Positions 8,652-17,207 of a stretch of DNA of 64,000 nt are shown piece after piece. Origin of the DNA: Chloroflexota bacterium (GTDB lineage: Bacteria > Chloroflexota > Dehalococcoidia > Lucifugimonadales > Lucifugimonadaceae); contig PAXI01000002.1 in the NCBI GenBank assembly GCA_002714425.1, positions 37,224-101,223 of the forward strand, read 5' to 3'. The position numbers were made by a program, and so were the translations under genes. The notes beneath the pieces were generated by a model that saw only the letters and a list, made by a program, of their open reading frames with translations, did not search any database and had not been told where the DNA came from. How positions within the stretch are numbered: position 1 is the stretch's first letter; each line of letters opens with the position of its first letter.

Positions 8652-9905
8652 TTGAATATAACAAAAATTCTATCATCAAACACTCAATATTTTATCGATA
8701 ATTTATACGAACTTTTTTCAATAAATGATTATAAATACCTCGTAGTTGCGAATATAACAATGTTTGCTGGATATCAGATTAGAGTTATGGCTCTAGCTTG
8801 GATAGTTTTAGATCTTACTAAATCTGAGACTTCCATGGGTTTAATCAATTCAATAAGTGGCATTGGGGTAATAGGCATGTCTCTTTTTGGTGGAGCATTT
8901 TCAGATAGATTTGAAAGATGGAAACTTTTATGGATTACTAAATTATTAGTAGCAATTATTTCAATAATTACTGGAATATTATTATCGATGAATATTATTA
9001 ACGAAAATACAGTTTGGATATTAATACCTTTGTCATTAATGATTGGAATACTATTTGGAATTCACAATCCTTCCAGTCAGACATTTGTTGTAGATGTTGT
9101 TGGTAAAGAAAAATTAGTTCAGGCTGTAAGTTTCAACACATCTGCGAGTACAATAGCCCAAATAGCAGCCCCAAGTTTAGGAGGAATATTGATATGGCTT
9201 GGATATGATATAAGTTTTTATTTTATTTCATCCTTATATATATTGGGAGCGCTAATGATAATTTCTGTCAAGACTAGAAGCAAGAAAAAAAATAAAAAAA
9301 TAAAAACCCAAAATATACTTAAAGAAATAAAAAGTGGTCTAACATACTCATTCAAAAATCCTATCATTCGCCCCTTACTAGTAATTTCAATCACGGCAAT
9401 TTTTGGAGGTATGTACCAACCAGTAATCCCGGTAAAGATAAAAAATGATCTTGGGTTAGAAGAATTACATTACGGATATACTCTAGCTGCTAGCGGGGTT
9501 GGGGCTCTATGTGGTTCATTTATTCTATTTACTATAGGCTCAAGAGTAAGAAATTTATATGTATTAATACTCTCTTTTATAGGTTTTGATATAGGAGTAA
9601 TTATTTTTGGGTTTGCTCCTAGTTTCCTAATTTCGATTTTATCCAGTTTTATGATGGGTACTGGTTTTGCATGTTGGATGGTCACTGTGCCAGTAATGCT
9701 CCAGCAGCATGCAAGCGACGAAATGAGAGGACGGGTGATTAGTCTATATTACATGACAATATTAACTTATCAATTAGGTTGGTTTTTTGGGGGATACATT
9801 CTAGAAAAAACTAGTATTGAATTTTCCGTATTATTTTCATCTTTATCAAGCATACTAATTGCCATAATTACAATTCTTAGTTCAAAAGAACTAAGAAAGT
9901 TATAA
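8652..9905 (+). CDS. Major facilitator superfamily transporter
   Basis: A 417-residue polytopic membrane protein with about 12 hydrophobic segments. The first loop has the MFS-type GGAFSDRFERWKLL motif and the centre has a basic cytoplasmic loop (KTRSKKKNKKIK). It resembles the MFS_3/enterobactin-exporter-like drug and metabolite exporters. The TTG start directly abuts the thiS stop, so it is probably co-transcribed with the thi genes. A role in thiamine or precursor transport is possible but nothing in the sequence shows it. Confidence 0.8.
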   Translation: MNITKILSSNTQYFIDNLYELFSINDYKYLVVANITMFAGYQIRVMALAWIVLDLTKSETSMGLINSISGIGVIGMSLFGGAFSDRFERWKLLWITKLLVAIISIITGILLSMNIINENTVWILIPLSLMIGILFGIHNPSSQTFVVDVVGKEKLVQAVSFNTSASTIAQIAAPSLGGILIWLGYDISFYFISSLYILGALMIISVKTRSKKKNKKIKTQNILKEIKSGLTYSFKNPIIRPLLVISITAIFGGMYQPVIPVKIKNDLGLEELHYGYTLAASGVGALCGSFILFTIGSRVRNLYVLILSFIGFDIGVIIFGFAPSFLISILSSFMMGTGFACWMVTVPVMLQQHASDEMRGRVISLYYMTILTYQLGWFFGGYILEKTSIEFSVLFSSLSSILIAIITILSSKELRKL

Positions 9906-9999
9906 ATATTGATATATAAATTCAGAAACATAACTTGTATTATTTATTTTTTTAAATAATAATCGATAATGTATTTACATAAATGTAAGGATATAAAGT

Positions 10000-11157
10000 A
10001 TGCCAAAAATAACTAATGTAGAATTTTTAGAATTTTCAGCTAATCATCATAACGCATCTAGAAACTGGTTAGTAATTAAACTAAATACCGATAATCCAAA
10101 ATTATTTGGACTTGGAGACGCCTCAGCTATGGAAGATGAGAATGAGGTTAAATCCATTATTAGTTCATGGACAGAAAAGTACCTTTCAGGAAAAGATCCA
10201 TTGGAATCCGAGGTTCTTTGGACAAACCTATACCATGACCCCCATGCTAGGGGCGGAAGACTAGCTACAACTTCTCTTTCTGGAATAGATATAGCTCTTT
10301 GGGATATAAAAGGAAAAATCCTTAAGGAGCCAGTTTGGAAACTACTTGGAGGATCTTTTAGAGAAAAAATTAGAGTTTATGCAAATGGCTGGTACACAAA
10401 TCCTGGTACACCTAAACTAAATGCAGAAGAAGCAAAGAAAGTGGTAGATATGGGATACACAGCATTAAAGTTTGACCCTTTTGGCCAAAATAATTACTAC
10501 AAAATTTCTTTGGAAGAATTAGACATTGCAGAGAAAAGAGTCGAGTCTGTCAGAAAATCAGTTGGAGATAACATCGATATATTAATTGAAGCACACGCAA
10601 AATTTAACGTTATGAATGCAATTAAGATTGGGAAAAAATTAGAAAAATATAATCCCTTATGGTACGAAGAGCCCGTTTCTGAGGAAAGAATTTCTGAACT
10701 TTTAGAAGTCAGAAGAAAAGTAAATATTCCTATTGCTACAGGAGAAAGATTATATACTAAATTTCCATTTTCAGAAATTGTAGATAAGCATGCTGCAGAT
10801 GTTCTTCAACCAGACATTGCAAATGCTGGAGGAATAACAGAACTAAAGAAAATTTCGGCAATTGCAGAAGCAAAACACATAACTATGGCTCCACATAATG
10901 TATGCTCCCCTGTTGGGGCTATAGCAGAGATGCACTTGGACAAATCTATTGTGAATTTTGAGATACAAGAATACCATGCAGAATTTTATACTGAACATTA
11001 CTTCAGTGTATTTCATGGTTTTCCTAGGCAATCAGATGGATATATAGAATTATCCGATAAACCTGGATTAGGTCTTGAAATTAACTATGAAGAAATTACT
11101 AAACATCCACCATTCAAAAAAACTCATGCAAGAGGTGGAACAATCAAAGGAATATAA
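10000..11157 (+). CDS. Enolase-superfamily sugar-acid dehydratase (mandelate racemase subgroup)
   Basis: Such enzymes abstract the proton alpha to a carboxylate and usually dehydrate aldonic acids to 2-keto-3-deoxy acids. The 385-residue protein has the capping domain (1-120) and then the barrel. KFDPFG precedes the candidate metal ligands Glu197 (IEAHA, with His199), Glu223/224 (WYEEPV) and Glu249 (TGERL); the base-type His299 (APHN) and Glu324 (IQEYH) follow. The pattern is closest to galactonate/gluconate dehydratases, but the exact substrate is unknown. An RBS-like AAGGA lies upstream of the ATG. The aldolase gene begins 9 bases after the stop, implying a two-step sugar-acid pathway. Confidence 0.85.
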   Translation: MPKITNVEFLEFSANHHNASRNWLVIKLNTDNPKLFGLGDASAMEDENEVKSIISSWTEKYLSGKDPLESEVLWTNLYHDPHARGGRLATTSLSGIDIALWDIKGKILKEPVWKLLGGSFREKIRVYANGWYTNPGTPKLNAEEAKKVVDMGYTALKFDPFGQNNYYKISLEELDIAEKRVESVRKSVGDNIDILIEAHAKFNVMNAIKIGKKLEKYNPLWYEEPVSEERISELLEVRRKVNIPIATGERLYTKFPFSEIVDKHAADVLQPDIANAGGITELKKISAIAEAKHITMAPHNVCSPVGAIAEMHLDKSIVNFEIQEYHAEFYTEHYFSVFHGFPRQSDGYIELSDKPGLGLEINYEEITKHPPFKKTHARGGTIKGI

Positions 11158-11166
11158 GGCTATAAT

Positions 11167-11895
11167 ATGATTGAAAATTCAATTTTAAGAATTAATAAAA
11201 CTGGAAAAAAAGCTAATGTTTTTGAACTTACTTTTCCATCCACACAGTTAGTAGAATTAGCTATTCATGTGGGATTTGATGCAATCCATCTTGACGGAGA
11301 ACATGGTACATTTAGTGAGACAGATGTTGATAATATTTGTAGAATTGCAAATGGATTTGGTAAATCTGTAACAGCTAGAGTTCCAGATAATTCTCCGTAC
11401 CAAATCAACCTTTACCTTGATAGGGGAATTCAAGGTATTATAGGGCCACATATTAACTCAAAAGATGATGCTCAAAAGCTTGTAGATGCTTGCTTATTTC
11501 CTGGATCTGGTAAAAGATCATGGGGAGGAGGAAGAGGAACTGAGTTTAATGATGATGCAAAAATTAAAGAAACATACCAAGGTAAACTAAATTTTTCAAC
11601 ATGGTCAAATCAAAACATGTTAGTAATTGCACAAATTGAATCTAAAGATGCTTCAGAAAATATTGATGGTATTCTTTCTGTAAAAGGCTTATCTGGAATT
11701 ACTGGAGGACCTAATGATTTTGCTGCATCCTTAGGTTTCCCTGGTGAGCCAGACAACAAAATAAGAATTGAACATACTAAAAAAGCTGAAGAAAAAGCTA
11801 GAAAAACTGGTAAAGTAGTTTATGATGACATATGCAATAAATTATCTATTATGGATCTAATGCTCAAAAATGCTAGGAATTTTATAATAAAATAA
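11167..11895 (+). CDS. HpcH/HpaI-family aldolase
   Basis: A metal-dependent class II aldolase of the HpaI/2-keto-3-deoxy-rhamnonate type, which splits 2-keto-3-deoxy acids to pyruvate plus an aldehyde. Family blocks are HLDGEHGTFSETD (residues 41-53), the arginine in TARVPD, GIIGPHINSKDDA, IAQIESKDASENID and GGPNDFAASLG. At 242 residues it is normal or slightly short. The preceding gene is a dehydratase whose likely product class is this enzyme's substrate class. The C-terminus (LMLKNARNFIIK) is shorter than in some relatives. Confidence 0.85.
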   Translation: MIENSILRINKTGKKANVFELTFPSTQLVELAIHVGFDAIHLDGEHGTFSETDVDNICRIANGFGKSVTARVPDNSPYQINLYLDRGIQGIIGPHINSKDDAQKLVDACLFPGSGKRSWGGGRGTEFNDDAKIKETYQGKLNFSTWSNQNMLVIAQIESKDASENIDGILSVKGLSGITGGPNDFAASLGFPGEPDNKIRIEHTKKAEEKARKTGKVVYDDICNKLSIMDLMLKNARNFIIK

Positions 11896-11911
11896 ATTCG
11901 AGAAATAACCA

Positions 11912-12376
11912 ATGGAAAAAATTATAGATGAAATAAAAATTTCTAGTTCTACAAATCTTCAATTAACTCCTAGTCACCTTTATGTAAAAACTAAAAAAAT
12001 ACCTTATGCCTCAATTTTTCTTGATGACATAATTAATATAGAAACCTCAAAGTTAGATAAAGTTTTCTCTTCTGGATTTTGGGCAATTATAGGTTTAATT
12101 TCATCAATAATTTTGTGGCAAATATTGCCTGAATCTAATCTACTAAACTTTATCCTAATATTTTTATTATTTTTTTCTATGTTTTTTGTTTTTGATTTTT
12201 TCGTAAAGCCGGAAGGAATGTTGTTAAGAATTACAAGTTCAAATAGTGTTTATAATATAAAAATCGAAATTGATAAAAAGAAAATTTTGAAATTCATAGA
12301 TAAACTAGAAAATAGCAGAAAAAATATTATTTATTCTAGATTGAATAATAATTTCAAAAATTATCCATCCTCATAA
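11912..12376 (+). CDS. Unknown small membrane protein
   Basis: I do not recognise this 154-residue protein. It has a mixed N-terminal region of about 50 residues, two adjacent hydrophobic segments (about residues 52-95) separated by a short polar turn, and then a Lys/Asn-rich tail. This would fit a protein with both ends on the cytoplasmic face and a PH-like or YcxB-like soluble part, but that is only a guess from layout. It starts 16 bases after the aldolase and its stop overlaps convergent tsaD by 6 bases. Codon use looks like its neighbours. Confidence 0.6.
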   Translation: MEKIIDEIKISSSTNLQLTPSHLYVKTKKIPYASIFLDDIINIETSKLDKVFSSGFWAIIGLISSIILWQILPESNLLNFILIFLLFFSMFFVFDFFVKPEGMLLRITSSNSVYNIKIEIDKKKILKFIDKLENSRKNIIYSRLNNNFKNYPSS

Positions 12377-13402
12377 CTCTCCAACTCGAAGATTAGGTTT
12401 TACATCAAAATCTTGTGAAAAAGTACGTAAATTATAGTTTACAAGACCGGCCATTGCTATCATTGCACCATTATCAGTACATAACTTAAATTCCGGAATG
12501 GCTACAGGGATTGGTGAATGTTCTAAAAATTGATTCCTTAATGGCAAGTTGGCTGCTACTCCTCCAGCGAGTACTATTCCAGAAGACTTTTCTCTCAAAG
12601 CAACATTAATAGTTTTAGTAAATAATACATCTACCACAGATTCTTGAAATGAATTAGCAAGAATTGGAATATATGAGGAAAAATTTTTGTCATTTTTATA
12701 TTTTTTCACCTTATTATAGACCGCTGTTTTTAAGCCACTAAATGAAAAATTATCCGTGCCCTTCATCCATGCTCTAGGCAAACTATCTACCTCATTAGTT
12801 TTTTCAGCGACTTTTTGGATTTCTGGTCCACCTGGATAACGTAGCCCTAAAATTCTTGCAACTTTATCAAATGCTTCTCCAGCAGCATCATCTTTTGTCT
12901 CCCCTATCAGTTTTATTTCGCCATATTTCTTTAGTATCGCTAAATCAGTATGCCCACCAGAAACAACAAGGCATGTTATGTTTTGCTCTCCCACTAAAGA
13001 TTGAAAATCTAGTAACTTATTTTGATCTGTTTTTGCCCAAGCAGCATAAATATGTCCGTCCATATGGTTAACAGGGAAAACTGGAATACCTAGACTTGCT
13101 GACAGACCCTTAGCAAAGTTTACCCCTACAAGGAGTGAGCCTGCTAGTCCTGGACCATTAGTAACTGCTATTAATTTTATATCTGACCAATCTATTGAAG
13201 CTTCACTTAATGCTGCAAGACAAACTTTTTGAATATGGCTTATATGCTGGCGAGATGCAACTTCAGGAACAATACCTCCATAAAAAGAATGAATATCAAC
13301 CTGTGAGGAAATAATATTTGATAAAACATTTCCATCTCCATCAACTATTCCTACTGAAGTTTCATCGCAACTTGATTCTATTCCTAAAACAAACATATGC
13401 AT
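12371..13402 (-). CDS. tsaD: tRNA N6-adenosine threonylcarbamoyltransferase TsaD
   Basis: TsaD moves threonylcarbamoyl from TC-AMP to A37 of ANN-decoding tRNAs, working with TsaB/TsaE. Family signatures are LGIESSCDETSVGIV at the N-terminus, the metal-binding HMDGHIYAAW (His-x3-His), SGGHT and SGLKTAV. At 343 residues length is typical. Translation could start at the first ATG (13402) or at the ATG two codons later (MFVLG), which better matches relatives; neither has a clear RBS. It is a single minus-strand gene with a 113-base gap to the next gene on the plus strand. Confidence 0.94.
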   Translation of the reverse strand: MHMFVLGIESSCDETSVGIVDGDGNVLSNIISSQVDIHSFYGGIVPEVASRQHISHIQKVCLAALSEASIDWSDIKLIAVTNGPGLAGSLLVGVNFAKGLSASLGIPVFPVNHMDGHIYAAWAKTDQNKLLDFQSLVGEQNITCLVVSGGHTDLAILKKYGEIKLIGETKDDAAGEAFDKVARILGLRYPGGPEIQKVAEKTNEVDSLPRAWMKGTDNFSFSGLKTAVYNKVKKYKNDKNFSSYIPILANSFQESVVDVLFTKTINVALREKSSGIVLAGGVAANLPLRNQFLEHSPIPVAIPEFKLCTDNGAMIAMAGLVNYNLRTFSQDFDVKPNLRVGEL

Positions 13403-13515
13403 TATTTATTGTATTTTTTATATATTTATTTTATATCTAAAAGAAATTAATATTGTAAAATAATAGTAATAAAAAATTATATAAACTTAATATTTAAGTT
13501 TAGGAGTGTGGAAGA

Positions 13516-13725
13516 ATGAGTAATTTTGCATTACCCCCTTGCCCAACACCTTGTGAAAGTGGTGTATTAGTGCCATTATCTGATTTTGGAGGTCATGGAG
13601 CATCGGTGTTATATAAAGCTTGGGTATGTACTGACCCAGATTGTGGCTATAACATAAAGATTCGTAATGGAGAAATTCATCTTAATGAAGATATTCATCA
13701 AGGAAGAATCTCTCGAGATCGATAA
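13516..13725 (+). CDS. Small cysteine-containing protein of unknown function
   Basis: A 69-residue soluble protein with paired cysteines: C9-x3-C13 near the start and C38-x4-C43 in VCTDPDCGYNIKIRNGE. The second pair followed by GYNIKIRNG looks like a small zinc-ribbon or rubredoxin-like fold, but I recognise no named family. The reading frame is supported by GGAG (about 13503) and GGAAG upstream of the ATG and by ordinary composition. It lies 27 bases before ctaA and may be co-transcribed with it, so a link with haem or copper handling is conceivable but unproven. Confidence 0.7.
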   Translation: MSNFALPPCPTPCESGVLVPLSDFGGHGASVLYKAWVCTDPDCGYNIKIRNGEIHLNEDIHQGRISRDR

Positions 13726-13752
13726 TTATTAGAAAAAAAAATAAGAACCTAA

Positions 13753-14724
13753 ATGAATTCAAAAAAAAATGAAAATTTATATATATTTCGTGACAAAGTT
13801 CTTATTTTTTTCTTAATTCTCTCCATAATTACCGTTATTTCTCAAATTACATTAGGTGGAATTGTAAGAGTTACAGGCTCAGGCGATGGTTGCCCTGATT
13901 GGCCAAAATGTTATGATAGTTGGATACCACCTTTCGAGTACCATGCATTAATAGAATATGCTCACAGAACACTAGGAGCATCACTTGGAATATTTATATT
14001 TATATCAACATCAATAGTATGGATAAAATATCGAAGAAATTCTTCAGTAATAAGACTAGTTACACTTAGTTCTATACTGGTATTTATTGTAGGTATGATT
14101 GGAGGAGTGGTTGTTCTTAGTGAATTGTCTCCAAGCGTAAGAACATTGCATCTTACTCTGGCTCAAATGGTTACAGCTTTGGTAATCTTATCTTATGTAT
14201 TCTCTACCTATACTTTCAACATACCTATAAATAAGTCATCTAAATGGTTATGGAGCAAAATTGATAAAGAGCATAAAAGCATACTAAATTTTACGGTTTT
14301 TGCTGCTATTTTTACATTAGTTGCATTACTTTCAGGTTCATATGCTGTATGGAAAGAAGCAGGAACTGTTTGTAGTTCATGGCCATTATGTGGCGGAAGC
14401 ATAATACCTCAATCATACCTTGCTTGGATACATATGTTTCATAGATTTATATCTATTCTTTCTGTGTTTGTTGTATTCATCGCTTGCTACAAAGTATTAA
14501 AAACTGAGAAAATTTCAAAACACTTAAGATTTGCAGCAATCTCCGGAATAGGATTAATTTTTGCTCAAATAATTATGGGTGCAGCAAACCCATTAACAAC
14601 TTTTGAACAGTGGGCTAGGGCTGGACATCTTAGTTTAGCAACTCTAATATGGGTAAATATGGTTTTTATGATAGGTTTTTTTCTAAAACCAACTAAAGCC
14701 AGCGAAATAAATAATATAAAATAA
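13753..14724 (+). CDS. ctaA: Haem A synthase CtaA
   Basis: CtaA oxidises the C8 methyl group of haem O to the formyl group of haem A for aa3-type cytochrome oxidases. The 323-residue protein has eight predicted membrane segments in two similar halves. Candidate haem-ligand histidines are His64/His71, His133, His227/His230 and His292. Both extracytoplasmic loops carry a cysteine pair, C47/C53 (GCPDWPKC) and C207/C213 (VCSSWPLC), as in Bacillus-type enzymes. It is followed 5 bases later by ctaB. The oxidase subunits themselves are not in the window. Confidence 0.93.
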   Translation: MNSKKNENLYIFRDKVLIFFLILSIITVISQITLGGIVRVTGSGDGCPDWPKCYDSWIPPFEYHALIEYAHRTLGASLGIFIFISTSIVWIKYRRNSSVIRLVTLSSILVFIVGMIGGVVVLSELSPSVRTLHLTLAQMVTALVILSYVFSTYTFNIPINKSSKWLWSKIDKEHKSILNFTVFAAIFTLVALLSGSYAVWKEAGTVCSSWPLCGGSIIPQSYLAWIHMFHRFISILSVFVVFIACYKVLKTEKISKHLRFAAISGIGLIFAQIIMGAANPLTTFEQWARAGHLSLATLIWVNMVFMIGFFLKPTKASEINNIK

Positions 14725-14729
14725 ATCTA

Positions 14730-15623
14730 ATGATTGAAAAACTAGAAAAAAAAAATAATCTAGTCATTGACCTAATTTATCTCACAAAACCCAAAGTTAT
14801 GTCATTACTGCTTATGGCTGCTTTGGCAGGAGGATTTATTGGATCAGAAAGTTCACCTTCCTTCAAAGTTATCATTGGAGTTTTTTTAGGAGGTATGTTT
14901 GCTTCGGGCGGATCAGGGGCAATTAATATGGGTATTGAAAAGAATATAGATATCAATATGAAACGTACAAAAAAAAGACCTGTAGCAGAAGGTAGAATAT
15001 CTCCAATAGTTTCAGTAATTTATGGAATCATTTTGAACTTAATTGCATTTATGATTTTGTTCTATACAACAAATTTTTTAGCTGCAATATTAGCTATAAC
15101 TGGAACATTGCTATACGTAATTTTATACACAATTATTCTCAAACCAAATACTGATCAAAACATTGTTATTGGTGGTGCTTCAGGATCAATTCCTCCCGTT
15201 GTTGGATATGTGGCTGCTGGTAATAGTGTAGACATAGTTGCAATATACCTGTTTATGATAATATTTTTATGGACTCCGCCACATTTTTGGGCTCTAGCGA
15301 TAATGATCAAAGATGATTATGAAAGAGCAAAAATACCAATGCTGCCAAATATTAAAGGTGAAAAAAATACATCATTACAAATTATGATTTATACAGTTAT
15401 ACTTTCTATATTTGTAATCTCTTTTTCTTTTATATCTGACAGAGTCAATGAAATTTATCTTTTTGGATCATCAATACTTTGTGCATTATTTATATACTAT
15501 TGCATTAAACTTATAAAAAATACTAATAAAGAATCCGCACTTAAAACTTATAAGTATTCTTTATTATTCTTGACCTTGATATGGGTACTTATGATAGTTA
15601 GTTCCATAGAAAAAAATATCTAG
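14730..15623 (+). CDS. ctaB: Protohaem IX farnesyltransferase (haem O synthase) CtaB
   Basis: A membrane UbiA-family prenyltransferase that adds farnesyl to haem B, giving haem O, the substrate of CtaA encoded just upstream. It has about nine hydrophobic segments. The first aspartate-containing motif reads NMGIEKNIDINMKRTKKRP, and the second region is WTPPHFWALAIMIKDDYERAKIPMLP, which is diagnostic of haem O synthase. At 297 residues it is of normal length. It starts 5 bases after ctaA. Confidence 0.95.
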   Translation: MIEKLEKKNNLVIDLIYLTKPKVMSLLLMAALAGGFIGSESSPSFKVIIGVFLGGMFASGGSGAINMGIEKNIDINMKRTKKRPVAEGRISPIVSVIYGIILNLIAFMILFYTTNFLAAILAITGTLLYVILYTIILKPNTDQNIVIGGASGSIPPVVGYVAAGNSVDIVAIYLFMIIFLWTPPHFWALAIMIKDDYERAKIPMLPNIKGEKNTSLQIMIYTVILSIFVISFSFISDRVNEIYLFGSSILCALFIYYCIKLIKNTNKESALKTYKYSLLFLTLIWVLMIVSSIEKNI

Positions 15624-15625
15624 TT

Positions 15626-16552
15626 ATGGATAAAGTAATTAGCACTTCGAAATTTATAGGGTTTTTAGCAGGAGCATATCTGGGTGTATCAGGCGTTCTA
15701 CTAAAAAGTTTATTAAAAAATGATATTATAACTTCTCCAAATACACCTAAAGACATCAACTTAGACTATAAAGAAATTTCATTTTTAAACAGTTATGATG
15801 GTTCAAAAGTTAATGCTTGGATTATTCCGCATTCCAAAAAAATATCTAAAAGGCCTTGGGTAATAATAATACCGGATAAACATACAAATATGATTGATCC
15901 AATCAAGGGTACATTAGGTATAATTAAGGGCCTAAATAAAGAAAAGTATAATATTCTAATTTATGACACCAAAAATAATAATGAATCATATTCTCGAAAC
16001 TATAAAATTATAGGAGAATTCGAACAAATGCAAACTATTGGAGCAATAAACTTCTTAAAAAATGAGTTAAGTATCAAAGAAGATAAAATTGCATTATTAG
16101 GCTTTGGTTTTGGTGGCTCTTTAGCAATAATAATAGGATCAAAATTTCAAAATATTGGAGCTATAATTTCTGATAGTGCTTTTGCAGATTTAGAGATACT
16201 TTGGAAAAATTCTCTAAAGGGGATCAAGAAACCTTTTAATTATTTTATTCCAGGGGCAAAAATTTTAGCTAATATTTTTTTACAAAATAATATTAATGAT
16301 ATTTCACCATTTGCATATTTGTCTCAATCTGAAATACCTATCATGATTCTTCATGGATTAGATGATAAAATTGTGCCACCTGAGCATGGGAGAATGCTTG
16401 CAAGAGCTTCAGGATATGATTTTGTAGAAAATAAATCAAAAAAACAAAAAATCATATTAGAAGAAAATATTGGCCATCTTGATTCTTTTTTATCAAATCC
16501 TAAGCAATATGTAGAAAATATTAGGATATTTTTGGAAGATAATCTAACGTAG
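15626..16552 (+). CDS. Alpha/beta-hydrolase-fold protein lacking the nucleophile serine
   Basis: A 308-residue protein with an N-terminal hydrophobic stretch (about residues 9-30), probably a membrane anchor, followed by an alpha/beta hydrolase fold. The nucleophile elbow reads G159-F-G-F-G163-G, so the position normally held by Ser (GxSxG) is Gly161; the codon GGT at 16106-16108 is unambiguous. The candidate acid (Asp246/247 in HGLDDKIVPP) and histidine (His284 in IGHLDSF) are kept. It may therefore be a non-hydrolytic member or use another residue (Ser165 follows). It lies 2 bases after ctaB and overlaps convergent rplT by 9 bases. Confidence 0.75.
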   Translation: MDKVISTSKFIGFLAGAYLGVSGVLLKSLLKNDIITSPNTPKDINLDYKEISFLNSYDGSKVNAWIIPHSKKISKRPWVIIIPDKHTNMIDPIKGTLGIIKGLNKEKYNILIYDTKNNNESYSRNYKIIGEFEQMQTIGAINFLKNELSIKEDKIALLGFGFGGSLAIIIGSKFQNIGAIISDSAFADLEILWKNSLKGIKKPFNYFIPGAKILANIFLQNNINDISPFAYLSQSEIPIMILHGLDDKIVPPEHGRMLARASGYDFVENKSKKQKIILEENIGHLDSFLSNPKQYVENIRIFLEDNLT

Positions 16553-16900
16553 AGAATCTTTGGCTAATGAAACAATTTCTCTGAATGCGTCAGGTTCATT
16601 TAGCGCTAAGTCTGATAAAGTCTTTCTATCAATATCAATGCCCGCTAAAGTCATTCCATAGATTAATTTACTGTAACTTATATCATTTAGTTTTGCAGCA
16701 GCATTTATTCTAATTATTTGCAATGATCTATTAGTTCTTTTTTTTAATTTTCTATGTGAAGTGGAGTAGGATAATGCATGAGTCAATGATTCTCTTGCGA
16801 CTCTGTACCTTCTACTGAGCGATGATCTATAACCCTTCGTAGCCTTCAATACAGCTTTATGTCTTTTTCGTGTGGTTGTACCACCCTTAACTCTTGCCAA
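16544..16900 (-). CDS. rplT: 50S ribosomal protein L20
   Basis: A 118-residue basic protein that binds 23S rRNA early in large-subunit assembly. Hallmarks are RVKGGTTTRKRHKAVLKATKGYRSSLSRRYRVARESL and the conserved end region (YGMTLAGIDIDRKTLSDLA). It is the last gene of infC-rpmI-rplT, 10 bases after rpmI. In many bacteria L20 represses this operon through leader RNA; I could not identify such a structure by eye here. Confidence 0.97.
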   Translation of the reverse strand: MARVKGGTTTRKRHKAVLKATKGYRSSLSRRYRVARESLTHALSYSTSHRKLKKRTNRSLQIIRINAAAKLNDISYSKLIYGMTLAGIDIDRKTLSDLALNEPDAFREIVSLAKDSLR

Positions 16901-16910
16901 GATAACCTCC

Positions 16911-17114
16911 CTATTTAATCGCGCTGATAGCCTGTTTAATCGTCTTGGAAATTGTATTGGAATCTAAACCTACTTTTGAGCCGAACAATCGTTTTACCCT
17001 AGCAGCCTTTCGCCTTCTAAAATGACTTTTTGGACCTTTTGAACGCACTACTTTACCACTTCCAGTAATATGAAAGCGTTTTTTTGCGCCCTTATGTGTT
17101 TTCATTTTTGGCAT
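16911..17114 (-). CDS. rpmI: 50S ribosomal protein L35
   Basis: A 67-residue, highly basic ribosomal protein. The sequence MPKMKTHKGAKKRFHITGSGKV and the RRKAARVKRLFG block are diagnostic. It sits between infC and rplT in the order found in most bacteria, with about 90 bases between infC and rpmI in which I see no clear hairpin. Confidence 0.97.
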   Translation of the reverse strand: MPKMKTHKGAKKRFHITGSGKVVRSKGPKSHFRRRKAARVKRLFGSKVGLDSNTISKTIKQAISAIK

Positions 17115-17207
17115 ATTTTACACCCATTTAATTTTTTTCCAGATATCTATTATCTCGAATTTTGAAAGAAATGTCACGCTAAATTCACATGTTTATTTTT
17201 AGTTTTC

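Noticed and set aside
9940..9965. ATTATTTA/TAAATAAT hairpin before the dehydratase gene as a terminator
   Set aside because: The stem is pure A/T, so it is too weak, and such palindromes are expected by chance at this composition.
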